Below are positions 16,822-23,218 of a stretch of DNA of 34,332 bases, piece by piece (position 1 is the first letter of the stretch; each line of letters starts with the position of its first letter). The stretch covers positions 1 to 34,332 of the forward strand of contig CAIOZY010000029.1 in assembly GCA_903862935.1 (NCBI GenBank), read 5' to 3'. The stretch is from an uncultured Opitutaceae bacterium (GTDB lineage: Bacteria; Verrucomicrobiota; Verrucomicrobiia; Opitutales; Opitutaceae). The translations under genes were made by a program, and so were the position numbers. Below the pieces are notes generated by a model. The model saw nothing but the letters and a program-made list of their open reading frames with translations. It made no database searches and was not told the origin of the DNA.

Positions 16822-17361
16822 ATGACTGATCCGTCCCACTCCCCGGGTGCTCCCCAACCCCACATGAATCCTTACTGGGCTGGATTTGGCCTAGGCCTCG
16901 TGCTCCTGGCGGCCTTTGTTGTCATGGGCCGCGGCCTCGGGGCCTCGGGCGCGTTTGGCTCCGTGACAGCGACCGTGTTGGGAAAGGTCGCGCCGGCCCA
17001 TGCAGCGCATAACGCATTCTTCGCCCGCTATCTTGGGGACGGCTCGGCAAGCCCGCTTAAGGACTGGCTGGTGTTTGAGGTCCTTGGGGTCTTTGTTGGG
17101 GGCCTGATATCAGGCGCTCTTGCGAACCGGCTGCACGTGACCGTGGAGAAAGGTCCCAGAATCAGTGCAGCGGGGCGCCTGGTGCTGGCCTTCGTTGGGG
17201 GTGCGCTGATGATGATCGGCGCCAATTTTGCCCTGGGGTGTACAAGCGGGCAGGCCTTGACCGGAGGAGCCCTGCTTAACGTCGGAAGCTGGGCGTTTAT
17301 GATGTGCGTCTTCGGAGGCGCCTATGCCTTTGCCTGGTTCATGAGGAGGGAATGGCTATGA
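16822..17361 (+). CDS. YeeE/YedE-family sulfur transport protein, first half
   Basis: This is a 179-residue membrane protein with about four to five predicted spans, of the sulfur-transport (YeeE/YedE, DUF395) family; characterised members import thiosulfate. The signature ANFALGCTSGQALTGGALL near residues 133-151 includes the conserved Cys. The length matches a half-size unit, and the next gene supplies the other half. Its stop overlaps the next start in ATGA (17358-17361), so the two are translationally coupled and probably work as a pair. It lies 39 bases after the NrfD-like gene, in the same transcription direction. Confidence 0.9.
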   Translation: MTDPSHSPGAPQPHMNPYWAGFGLGLVLLAAFVVMGRGLGASGAFGSVTATVLGKVAPAHAAHNAFFARYLGDGSASPLKDWLVFEVLGVFVGGLISGALANRLHVTVEKGPRISAAGRLVLAFVGGALMMIGANFALGCTSGQALTGGALLNVGSWAFMMCVFGGAYAFAWFMRREWL

Positions 17362-18623
17362 TGGCTCCCTTTTACAAATTTGGCCTGTTCGGTGAACCCG
17401 CCAGCCTTATCGTCGCCTTCGTCACGGGGATCGGCTTCGGCTTCTTCCTGGAGCGCGCAGGTTTCGGCAACGCTCGTATCTTGGCTGCGCAGTTCTACTT
17501 CCGCAACCTGCGGGTCTTGAAGGTCATGTTCACCGCCATTGTTACCGCGATGGTGGGACTTTACTTCCTGTCGCGGATCGGCTTTGTCGATCTTTCACTT
17601 GTCTACTTGGTCCCGACCTTTCTTGTTCCCCAGGTGGTGGGCGGGATCATCCTGGGAGTGGGCTTTGTCATTGGCGGCTACTGTCCAGGCACGTCGTGCG
17701 TGGCTGCCGCCACAGGCCGGGTTGATGGCATGGTCTACCTGTTGGGTATGTTCGCGGGACTTTTTGGCTTCGCCGAAGCCTACCCGCACCTAGAAGGGTT
17801 TGCTCATTCGACCGCGATGGGGCAGATCACGCTTCCGAGACTGTTCGACATTCCCTATGGACTCGTCGTATTCGCGGTGGTGGTCATGGCTCTCGGCGCC
17901 TTTGTGGCGGCTGAGTGGGCGGAAACGAAGTTCGGTGACGGCTCGGCAGCGGGGGGAGACTCGCTCTTGGGGGGGCCCTGGAAGCTCACCCCGGTTCGCC
18001 GGTTTGCCTTGGTCCTAGGCGTTCTCGGGCTAGTGGCTGCCGTTGCAGGGAATCCCTACCGAGGCAGTCGAGTGACCATGGACACGCGTGAGCTCGCCAT
18101 AGAGGCTGGAAGGGGAGCGGACCAAGTATCCTCCGATCAGCTGGCCGACTGGATCGTTCAAGGAACTGCGGATTTTCGCCTAGTGGACCTGCGAGGCGAG
18201 CCTAAGTTCGCCCAATACCACATCCCATCTGCCCAGAATGTGCCCCTCGCCTCGCTATCGCCCGATTTCGCGGCCCGAAACGAGAAGATCATCCTATATT
18301 CCGGAGACGGAGTCCAAGCCGCCCAGGCATGGTTCATCCTCAAGGCGAGCGGCTTCTCCTCGGTCTACCTCCTTCGGGGAGGGATGGAGGAATGGAGACG
18401 CAGCATTCTTTTTCCTTCCGAGCCGAAGGGCGCCACGCCTGCCGAATCGATCGAGTTCGCCAGGCGTTGTGCGGTCAGCAAGTTTTTCGGCGGGACACCC
18501 CAAGCCGGTGCTGGAACGCGGGCGCCAGAGCAGCCAAAGCTGGCTGCACCGGTCTTGCCCACAGCCCCGCCGCCTCAGCCGTCGGCTGCGCCAAAGCCGA
18601 AGCCAAAGCGGGAAGGCTGCTAA
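17358..18623 (+). CDS. YeeE/YedE second half fused to a Ser-substituted rhodanese domain
   Basis: This is a 421-residue protein. Residues 1 to about 200 form a YeeE-type membrane unit with the Cys-bearing signature GYCPGTSCVAAATGRVDG. After another membrane span, about residues 255-350 form a rhodanese-like domain (FRLVDLRGEPKFAQYHIPSAQNVPL, then YLLRGGMEEWRR). The active-site loop, which should read as Cys followed by a turn, is ILYSGDGVQ, with Ser315 in the Cys position. The domain is therefore unlikely to be a sulfurtransferase by the usual mechanism. A Pro/Ala/Lys-rich tail ends in Arg-Glu-Gly-Cys. The ATG at 17358 was chosen for the ATGA overlap and a GAGGAGGG seven bases upstream. Confidence 0.88.
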   Translation: MMAPFYKFGLFGEPASLIVAFVTGIGFGFFLERAGFGNARILAAQFYFRNLRVLKVMFTAIVTAMVGLYFLSRIGFVDLSLVYLVPTFLVPQVVGGIILGVGFVIGGYCPGTSCVAAATGRVDGMVYLLGMFAGLFGFAEAYPHLEGFAHSTAMGQITLPRLFDIPYGLVVFAVVVMALGAFVAAEWAETKFGDGSAAGGDSLLGGPWKLTPVRRFALVLGVLGLVAAVAGNPYRGSRVTMDTRELAIEAGRGADQVSSDQLADWIVQGTADFRLVDLRGEPKFAQYHIPSAQNVPLASLSPDFAARNEKIILYSGDGVQAAQAWFILKASGFSSVYLLRGGMEEWRRSILFPSEPKGATPAESIEFARRCAVSKFFGGTPQAGAGTRAPEQPKLAAPVLPTAPPPQPSAAPKPKPKREGC

Positions 18624-18656
18624 TCCGCGCGAGCGGGATCGCAACGGCCTCGGGTC

Positions 18657-20567
18657 TCAATCCGCCCAGGAGGGCAGAATGCACCGCCTGCTCAGCGCAG
18701 ATCGGTAATCCTGGAAGTTTGCAAACGTTGAGGCGACTGCTGGCTCGGTCTCGCGGTGGCACTGCAGGCATGCCCCGACCAGAAGGATCCGGCGCTGCTC
18801 CTGGAGACTAAACGCCCGCACGGTGGTGCGGGTCGCAGAGCCGGAGATCGGCTCACGCAGGAACGCGATCCAGGCGTCGAGAGGCAATCCGTCGCGGTTA
18901 CTCAGCCCGAAGGAAGGGATGAAGGTCCATTCGGCATGGTCTCCCTGGACTAGGTAATCGAGTCGGCCGCGCCCGTACCCGAGGGCAGTCGGGTTGCAGT
19001 GGCACGAGCGGCAGTCGCGAGGCCTCGCGGCGGTCGTGTGGGGCGAGATCGGTGCGTACAGGCGGTGAAACGTGTCCTCAGAACCAGGTGTCTTCAGGGA
19101 TAGGACCATGCCGGGGACCACAGTTGCGACCCGTTCCTGCGGGGTTCCGTCCGGACCCGCGATCGTCTCGACACCGAGGGCCGGGGGTTCGGTTAGGAAG
19201 TTTCCAGCCTGCTCCTGCCAGGCACCTGAAACCGACTTTCCGGACAAGTGATCCCAACCAGCCGCTGTGGCGTCAAATGAGGTGTGGCAGCTGACGCATT
19301 GCGGAGCCCAGGCACTGTGGCAGGCCCGGCATTCCAGCTTCTGATGGGCTGCTATGTCCCGCCCACAAGCCGACGATGGACTCTTGGGCCTGAGTTCTTC
19401 GCCCGTGGACTTGCTCTTGAGCACGACCCGGCCTGTGCCGTCCAAGAACACGTTAGGATACGAGGCCGCCCTTCCTAAAAGGCCTGCCAAGAACCGCCGC
19501 CCAGGCTGATCGAGCTTGCGCAGGGCTATAATCTTGCGGGTTTCGGGGTCGATTTCTACGGAGGCGGCCGAGGGAGGGGGGGCGGTAGCGTGGCAGTCGG
19601 CGCAGGAGATCCGCACAGCATCTTCCTCATGAGCGTGCCGCTGTCCGTCTCCCATGATCTCGGCGGCGACATGGCAATCGATGCATTGCATGCCTCTCTC
19701 GAAGTGCACGTCAGGCGCAATGCGCTCGAGGACGCGGCCATCGGACAATATTCGGTACCTGCCCCGCCATCCGGAGGAGTGCTTCGCCACGCCCTCATCG
19801 AGCAAGGTCTCGTGCCAACCCTCGTAAGAGATTGAAATCCGACCGGATCGGCTGTGACAACCGAAGCAAGCCTGCTCGGAAACCTGGATTGAGATGTCCG
19901 GGTGATGGCGCCATGACCCCGCGGTAAGTCCGGGTTCTCTTCGTTGCTTCAATTCAACCAAGGCTGCGCCGTGATAGTCCAGATGGCAGGCTGAACACCC
20001 TCCGCCGCGACTTGTCGCATCAACTGGGGCTGGATCAGACTTCTCCTGGCCCAGGTGGCAGGAAGCGCAAAGGCTCCGTAGATGTGTGTCTGCCGGCGAC
20101 ATCCCGAGGCGTTCGACATCAAATCCGTGGTTCGGATCGGGGCTTTCGCCAAAGACGAACTTATCCACCGCGATCACACCGCTCATGGTGTTCATCAGAG
20201 ACGCACGGATCCGCGGCTCAATGTCGGCGTGGCATTTGCCGCAGGTGCTATGCACAATTGAAAGATTTCCCGGAGTAAGGGTCATCCCTTTATGGGCGAG
20301 ATTCTTGTCTGTAGCGGCCGGATCCCCGAGGTGGCAGGATGCGCAACCGATGAGCCTCGGGTCGTGGGCCTGCGGGAATCCCCCCATGTTTTCGTGGCAT
20401 GTTAGGCACCCCTCCAGTTGCTGCCCCGCCCGCGGCGACGCTCTATGGAAGCGCGCGAGCGCCCCACCGATTGCCAGGCAAAAGACAAATAGGACCGCAA
20501 GGCCCAAGAGCCCCAGCCCAGGCGCCTTTGTCCAGATCGCGAAAAGCCATTTTCCAGGCCGGATCAC
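18657..20567 (-). CDS. membrane-anchored 12-haem c-type cytochrome
   Basis: This is a 636-residue multihaem cytochrome c. I count twelve CxxCH motifs: CLTCH, CASCH, CGKCH, CASCH, CSACH, CFGCH, CIDCH, CADCH, CRACH, CVSCH, CRSCH and CLQCH, from residue 54 to near the C-terminus. A hydrophobic segment at about residues 16-38 is an anchor or uncleaved signal, placing the haems in the periplasm. No special haem motif such as the C-x15-CH of MccA was seen. It may carry electrons to or from the molybdoenzyme, or act as a reductase itself; no named family was recognised. It starts at GTG 20567 without a clear ribosome-binding site, 36 bases after the second ArsR gene, and converges on the YeeE-rhodanese gene. 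Confidence 0.9.
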   Translation of the reverse strand: MIRPGKWLFAIWTKAPGLGLLGLAVLFVFCLAIGGALARFHRASPRAGQQLEGCLTCHENMGGFPQAHDPRLIGCASCHLGDPAATDKNLAHKGMTLTPGNLSIVHSTCGKCHADIEPRIRASLMNTMSGVIAVDKFVFGESPDPNHGFDVERLGMSPADTHLRSLCASCHLGQEKSDPAPVDATSRGGGCSACHLDYHGAALVELKQRREPGLTAGSWRHHPDISIQVSEQACFGCHSRSGRISISYEGWHETLLDEGVAKHSSGWRGRYRILSDGRVLERIAPDVHFERGMQCIDCHVAAEIMGDGQRHAHEEDAVRISCADCHATAPPPSAASVEIDPETRKIIALRKLDQPGRRFLAGLLGRAASYPNVFLDGTGRVVLKSKSTGEELRPKSPSSACGRDIAAHQKLECRACHSAWAPQCVSCHTSFDATAAGWDHLSGKSVSGAWQEQAGNFLTEPPALGVETIAGPDGTPQERVATVVPGMVLSLKTPGSEDTFHRLYAPISPHTTAARPRDCRSCHCNPTALGYGRGRLDYLVQGDHAEWTFIPSFGLSNRDGLPLDAWIAFLREPISGSATRTTVRAFSLQEQRRILLVGACLQCHRETEPAVASTFANFQDYRSALSRRCILPSWAD

Positions 20568-20603
20568 GACTGGGCAGAACGGACCATGAGGAGAATTGGA
20601 GAT

Positions 20604-20981
20604 CTAGTTTCCATTCTGAGTAAAAGCCTTGGCCTGCTGAGCAAGCTGGCGCTCCAAACTGTCGCACATGAGATCGCAAAGTCTACCGAGTGCCGGATCG
20701 GCGATGGAGTAGTAGACCTGCAAACCCCTTTTCCTGCGCGCGAGGATGCCGGCCTCTGCCAGGACCTGCAGATGCCGAGAGATGTTGGGCTGGAAACTGC
20801 CAGAGCCGCCAGCGAGGTCTCCGGCACTCTTTTCAGCTTCGAACAGCTGTGTCACAAGCCTGAGCCGGGTGGGGTCAGCCAAAGCCGAAAAGCGGCGGCC
20901 CATTAAGCCTATCGCCTCGTCGGTCAGGAGTCGGGCGCGCCCGGACGACGCCCGGGGAACCGATGGACGCGACCTTGACAT
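20604..20981 (-). CDS. ArsR-family repressor with C-x3-C in the last helix (paralogue 2)
   Basis: This is a 125-residue ArsR-type winged-helix repressor. FSALADPTRLRLVTQLFEAE, NISRHLQVLAEAGILARR and GLQVYYSIADPALGRL mark the fold. The last helix has the C-x3-C pair (RLCDLMCDSL), exactly where the ArsR at 10977-11348 has its pair. The two proteins align along their whole length, including the N-terminal extension. It leads an apparent operon with the 12-haem cytochrome. A perfect palindrome lies 18-29 bases before the ATG, consistent with autorepression. A thiol-based sulfur signal is inferred, by analogy with sulfide-sensing ArsR proteins that use cysteine pairs. Confidence 0.92.
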   Translation of the reverse strand: MSRSRPSVPRASSGRARLLTDEAIGLMGRRFSALADPTRLRLVTQLFEAEKSAGDLAGGSGSFQPNISRHLQVLAEAGILARRKRGLQVYYSIADPALGRLCDLMCDSLERQLAQQAKAFTQNGN

Positions 20982-20990
20982 TAGGATCAG

Positions 20991-21017
20991 TTATGCATAT
21001 ATGATCATATTCGTCAA
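20991..21017 (-). promoter_or_regulatory. candidate promoter/operator of the second arsR-cytochrome unit
   Basis: ATATGATCATAT at 20999-21010 is a perfect 12-base palindrome. On the minus strand it is preceded by a -35-like TTGACG (21017-21012) and followed at 20991-21008 by the motif shared with 11439-11456. The palindrome sits between the -35 box and the ATG at 20981, where a bound repressor would block transcription. No strong -10 box was found. An autoregulatory ArsR site is the simplest reading. Confidence 0.5.
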
Positions 21018-21120
21018 AACAATTATAAATGAGCTTTTCGCAAACAGCCCATCGGGGAAGATTCTCTGTAAGGCGATCCCAGGAGCCTGTGCTGGGCCGA
21101 ACGCCAAACGCGCTGCAGAT

Positions 21121-21282
21121 TCACCCGACCCTGCTGATTAACAAAGAACACCAAAGGCATCTTTCTTGATGAGTCACGATATCACCGATTTCGATACTGA
21201 GGTCATTGCCGGAGCCATCTTGCCCCAGTCCTCGTGGATTTCTGGGCGCCCACCCCCTTTGTTGCGGTGTGGCACATCTCAT
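21121..21282 (-). CDS. possible small protein with a strong ribosome-binding site
   Basis: A 53-codon frame starts at ATG 21282, eight bases after a perfect AAGGAGG on the minus strand (21297-21291). The peptide has three cysteines, two of them in ERCLWCSLL near its C-terminus, and matches no family I recognise. It lies between the divergent ArsR and MOSC genes, so the good ribosome-binding site may be coincidence. It would be transcribed towards the arsR gene. Confidence 0.25.
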   Translation of the reverse strand: MRCATPQQRGWAPRNPRGLGQDGSGNDLSIEIGDIVTHQERCLWCSLLISRVG

Positions 21283-21301
21283 TCGGTTTTCCTCCTTCTT
21301 C

Positions 21302-21766
21302 ATGAACATCGTCGGCCTCTACATTTCTCCGGGGCACAATTTTTTTGGTCATCACGGGGGACCCGCTGGCACGCAGCCTGCGATTGAACTGCCTGCGATC
21401 GAGTGCGTCGCTGGGCGTGGCGTACGAAGCGATCGTTTCTTCGACTACGCGCCTGACTACAAGGGCCAGATCACCTTCTTTTCAATAGAAGTCCTTGAAC
21501 GCCTCCGCGACGAGCTAGCGCTGCCCGAGGCGCGCCCTGAGGCAGCGCGCCGCAATGTCTTGGTGCGCGGTGTGGAGCTCAACACCCTTGTCGGCGTTGA
21601 ATTTGAAGTCCAGGGCGTGCGGTTCCTGGGTACTGAGGAATGCCGCCCGTGCTACTGGATGGACGGGGCTCTCGGCCCCGGCGCCGACTCGTGGCTGAGG
21701 GGCCGCGGAGGGCTGCGGGCGCGAATCCTCACAGATGGTGTCTTGCGGTTGGATCCTCCGCGGTAA
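21302..21766 (+). CDS. MOSC-domain protein
   Basis: This is a 154-residue stand-alone MOSC domain, the fold shared by the C-terminus of molybdenum-cofactor sulfurases and by YiiM-type proteins. The block RRNVLVRGVELNTLVGVEFEVQG (about residues 79-101) and the following FLGTEECRPC, with its conserved Cys, are the family core. QITFFSIEVLERLRDEL precedes it as in other short MOSC proteins. The ATG at 21302 was chosen because it gives the usual N-terminus (MNIVGLYISPGH). It may handle sulfur on the molybdenum cofactor and so belongs functionally with mobA and the molybdoenzyme. It is divergent from the arsR-cytochrome pair. Confidence 0.85.
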   Translation: MNIVGLYISPGHNFFGHHGGPAGTQPAIELPAIECVAGRGVRSDRFFDYAPDYKGQITFFSIEVLERLRDELALPEARPEAARRNVLVRGVELNTLVGVEFEVQGVRFLGTEECRPCYWMDGALGPGADSWLRGRGGLRARILTDGVLRLDPPR

Positions 21767-21814
21767 CGCCTCTTGGACCGGCGTTGTCACGAAAGGGAGG
21801 CCCCTCGTCTCTCT

Positions 21815-21943
21815 ATGATGGTCGTTGCCAAACAATCCATCGATGTCGCCATATTCGCCCTGAGTGGCTCGCTTTTTACCTTCTTTGATCTTGCTACCGA
21901 AGAACATCTTCCGGAACTTCTCGAGGCGTGCAGGGCAGCCTAG
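21815..21943 (+). CDS. possible small ORF after the MOSC gene
   Basis: A 42-codon frame from ATG 21815 to TAG 21943 encodes a peptide with a plausible amphipathic composition (IDVAIFALSGSLFTFFDLATEE in two parts) and no recognised family. Its stop overlaps the end of the convergent nuclease gene by four bases. A GGGAGG lies 16 bases upstream, too far for ideal initiation. It may be a fragment of a lost gene. Confidence 0.22.
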   Translation: MMVVAKQSIDVAIFALSGSLFTFFDLATEEHLPELLEACRAA

Positions 21944-22893
21944 CTTCTCGCCGGCCAGTTTATCGCATTCAACAGCTCGGCGAGATGAAACGCGGCCTTG
22001 GCCAGGCGCTCGCGGGCGAGCGGAACGGCAGAGACGTCATAGTTCGCCGGCAGCGTGACGTGGATTCGTCGTAGCTTTCCGCCCTCCATCTCGGCTGGGC
22101 CGAATGAAATGCCGGCGTAAGCCTGCCGGGCCGCCGCGACACTTTCCGTGGCCCATCCTTCCGCCCAGGAGTAGTGGTCCCCGGCGCTGGCCCATGCGCC
22201 GGATTGAATCGCGTCCGACAGTTTTTTGGCGAGGGCCAAAGGATCCTTGGAGCCGGCGACCTTGGCCGGGAGGAGGCCGTCCCAGTAGGCGTGGAGTTCG
22301 TCCATGCGCTGGCTGCCGAAGCTGAGGTCGTTGGCCCCCTTGTCGTCCTCCTTGCCCGCCGCGGCCTTGGGGTCGGTGATGAGGACCGGGTGGGCTGGGT
22401 TGGAAAGGTCGTAGAAGCCGTTCGCCACGTGAAGCGGCTGGTGCACTTCGCCCACCAAATGGACGATCATGTAGATGGCGATCCGCGGGGGCACGGCCGA
22501 GGACTTGTCCTCGAGCACCCGCACCGCGATGTTGATCTCGTGCACCACATCCTCCGGCCGTGAGAAGGGGCCGTCATCGGTGTACTTGGTCTCGCCGAGC
22601 GGCAGGTCTACGTAGTGCCACTGGTCGTTGTGGGGGTAGCGCTGGGCAAACTGGCGGGCCTCGGTGTTGCCCGCGAGTGGGCCAAATCCCTTCGTGGCGC
22701 TGCGCAATTCATCCATCCATCCTGCGATGGAGGCGAGGTCGAAGTTACCCAGGATGTGCTCGATGTGGCGCCGCGTCTCGGGGGTCAGGCGCTTCTCGGC
22801 AACTAGGCCGATAGCGGCATGACTCTGGGCGTCCCAGCAGTAGGCGGTTGAGGAGCCCAGAAGCGCGAGCAGGGCTAGGGAAAGGGTTTTCAT
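21940..22893 (-). CDS. S1/P1-type zinc nuclease
   Basis: This is a 317-residue secreted phosphodiesterase of the S1/P1 nuclease family (related to phospholipase C), which degrades single-stranded nucleic acid with three zinc ions. A signal peptide (MKTLSLALLALLGSSTAYC) precedes Trp20, which as the mature N-terminus can serve as a zinc ligand, as in P1 nuclease (W-x5-H, here WDAQSHAAIG). Other family marks are IAGWMDELRS, WHYVDLP, IYMIVHLVGEVHQPLHV near the middle and NDLSFGSQRMDELHAYWD. The ATG at 22893 follows from the signal peptide; the frame remains open far upstream. No ribosome-binding site is visible. It is divergent from the sulfoquinovosidase gene and probably unrelated to it. Confidence 0.92.
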   Translation of the reverse strand: MKTLSLALLALLGSSTAYCWDAQSHAAIGLVAEKRLTPETRRHIEHILGNFDLASIAGWMDELRSATKGFGPLAGNTEARQFAQRYPHNDQWHYVDLPLGETKYTDDGPFSRPEDVVHEINIAVRVLEDKSSAVPPRIAIYMIVHLVGEVHQPLHVANGFYDLSNPAHPVLITDPKAAAGKEDDKGANDLSFGSQRMDELHAYWDGLLPAKVAGSKDPLALAKKLSDAIQSGAWASAGDHYSWAEGWATESVAAARQAYAGISFGPAEMEGGKLRRIHVTLPANYDVSAVPLARERLAKAAFHLAELLNAINWPARS

Positions 22894-23218
22894 GAGACTG
22901 GAGGAGGAAAGTCGTGACGCATGCCGAAGGAGGGGAGCAAAGCAGGGCCCCTCGCGGGGATCAATCCATAGAGGGAGCAGTCCGGAGCGGGAATTCCGGG
23001 GATTGCGTACGGCCGCGGTCAGAAGCGGAAGCCCAGGGCAATGGACACGTCCCAATTCGAGCGCTTTCTCATGCGGCATCGCCAGCCGCCTTTTCCGGGC
23101 AAGCACAGGGGGGGGCCAAGAAGCTCCGCGCCCCAGTCTTTGTCTTTGATTGCGAGGACAGTTGCTTTGAACCGGCTTGCGTGGGCTGCTGTTGGCGAGT
23201 CGAATTAACCGCGGACCG
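22894..23218. other. non-coding stretch between nuclease and sulfoquinovosidase genes
   Basis: This divergent intergenic region holds no convincing gene. Open frames crossing it are low-complexity Arg/Gly/Ser-rich products of GC-rich DNA. A short inverted repeat (CCGGA with TCCGG, around 22982-22999) is present. No copy of the TGTCTAGACA palindrome of the downstream operon was found here, so the sulfoquinovosidase may be regulated separately. Confidence 0.5.
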
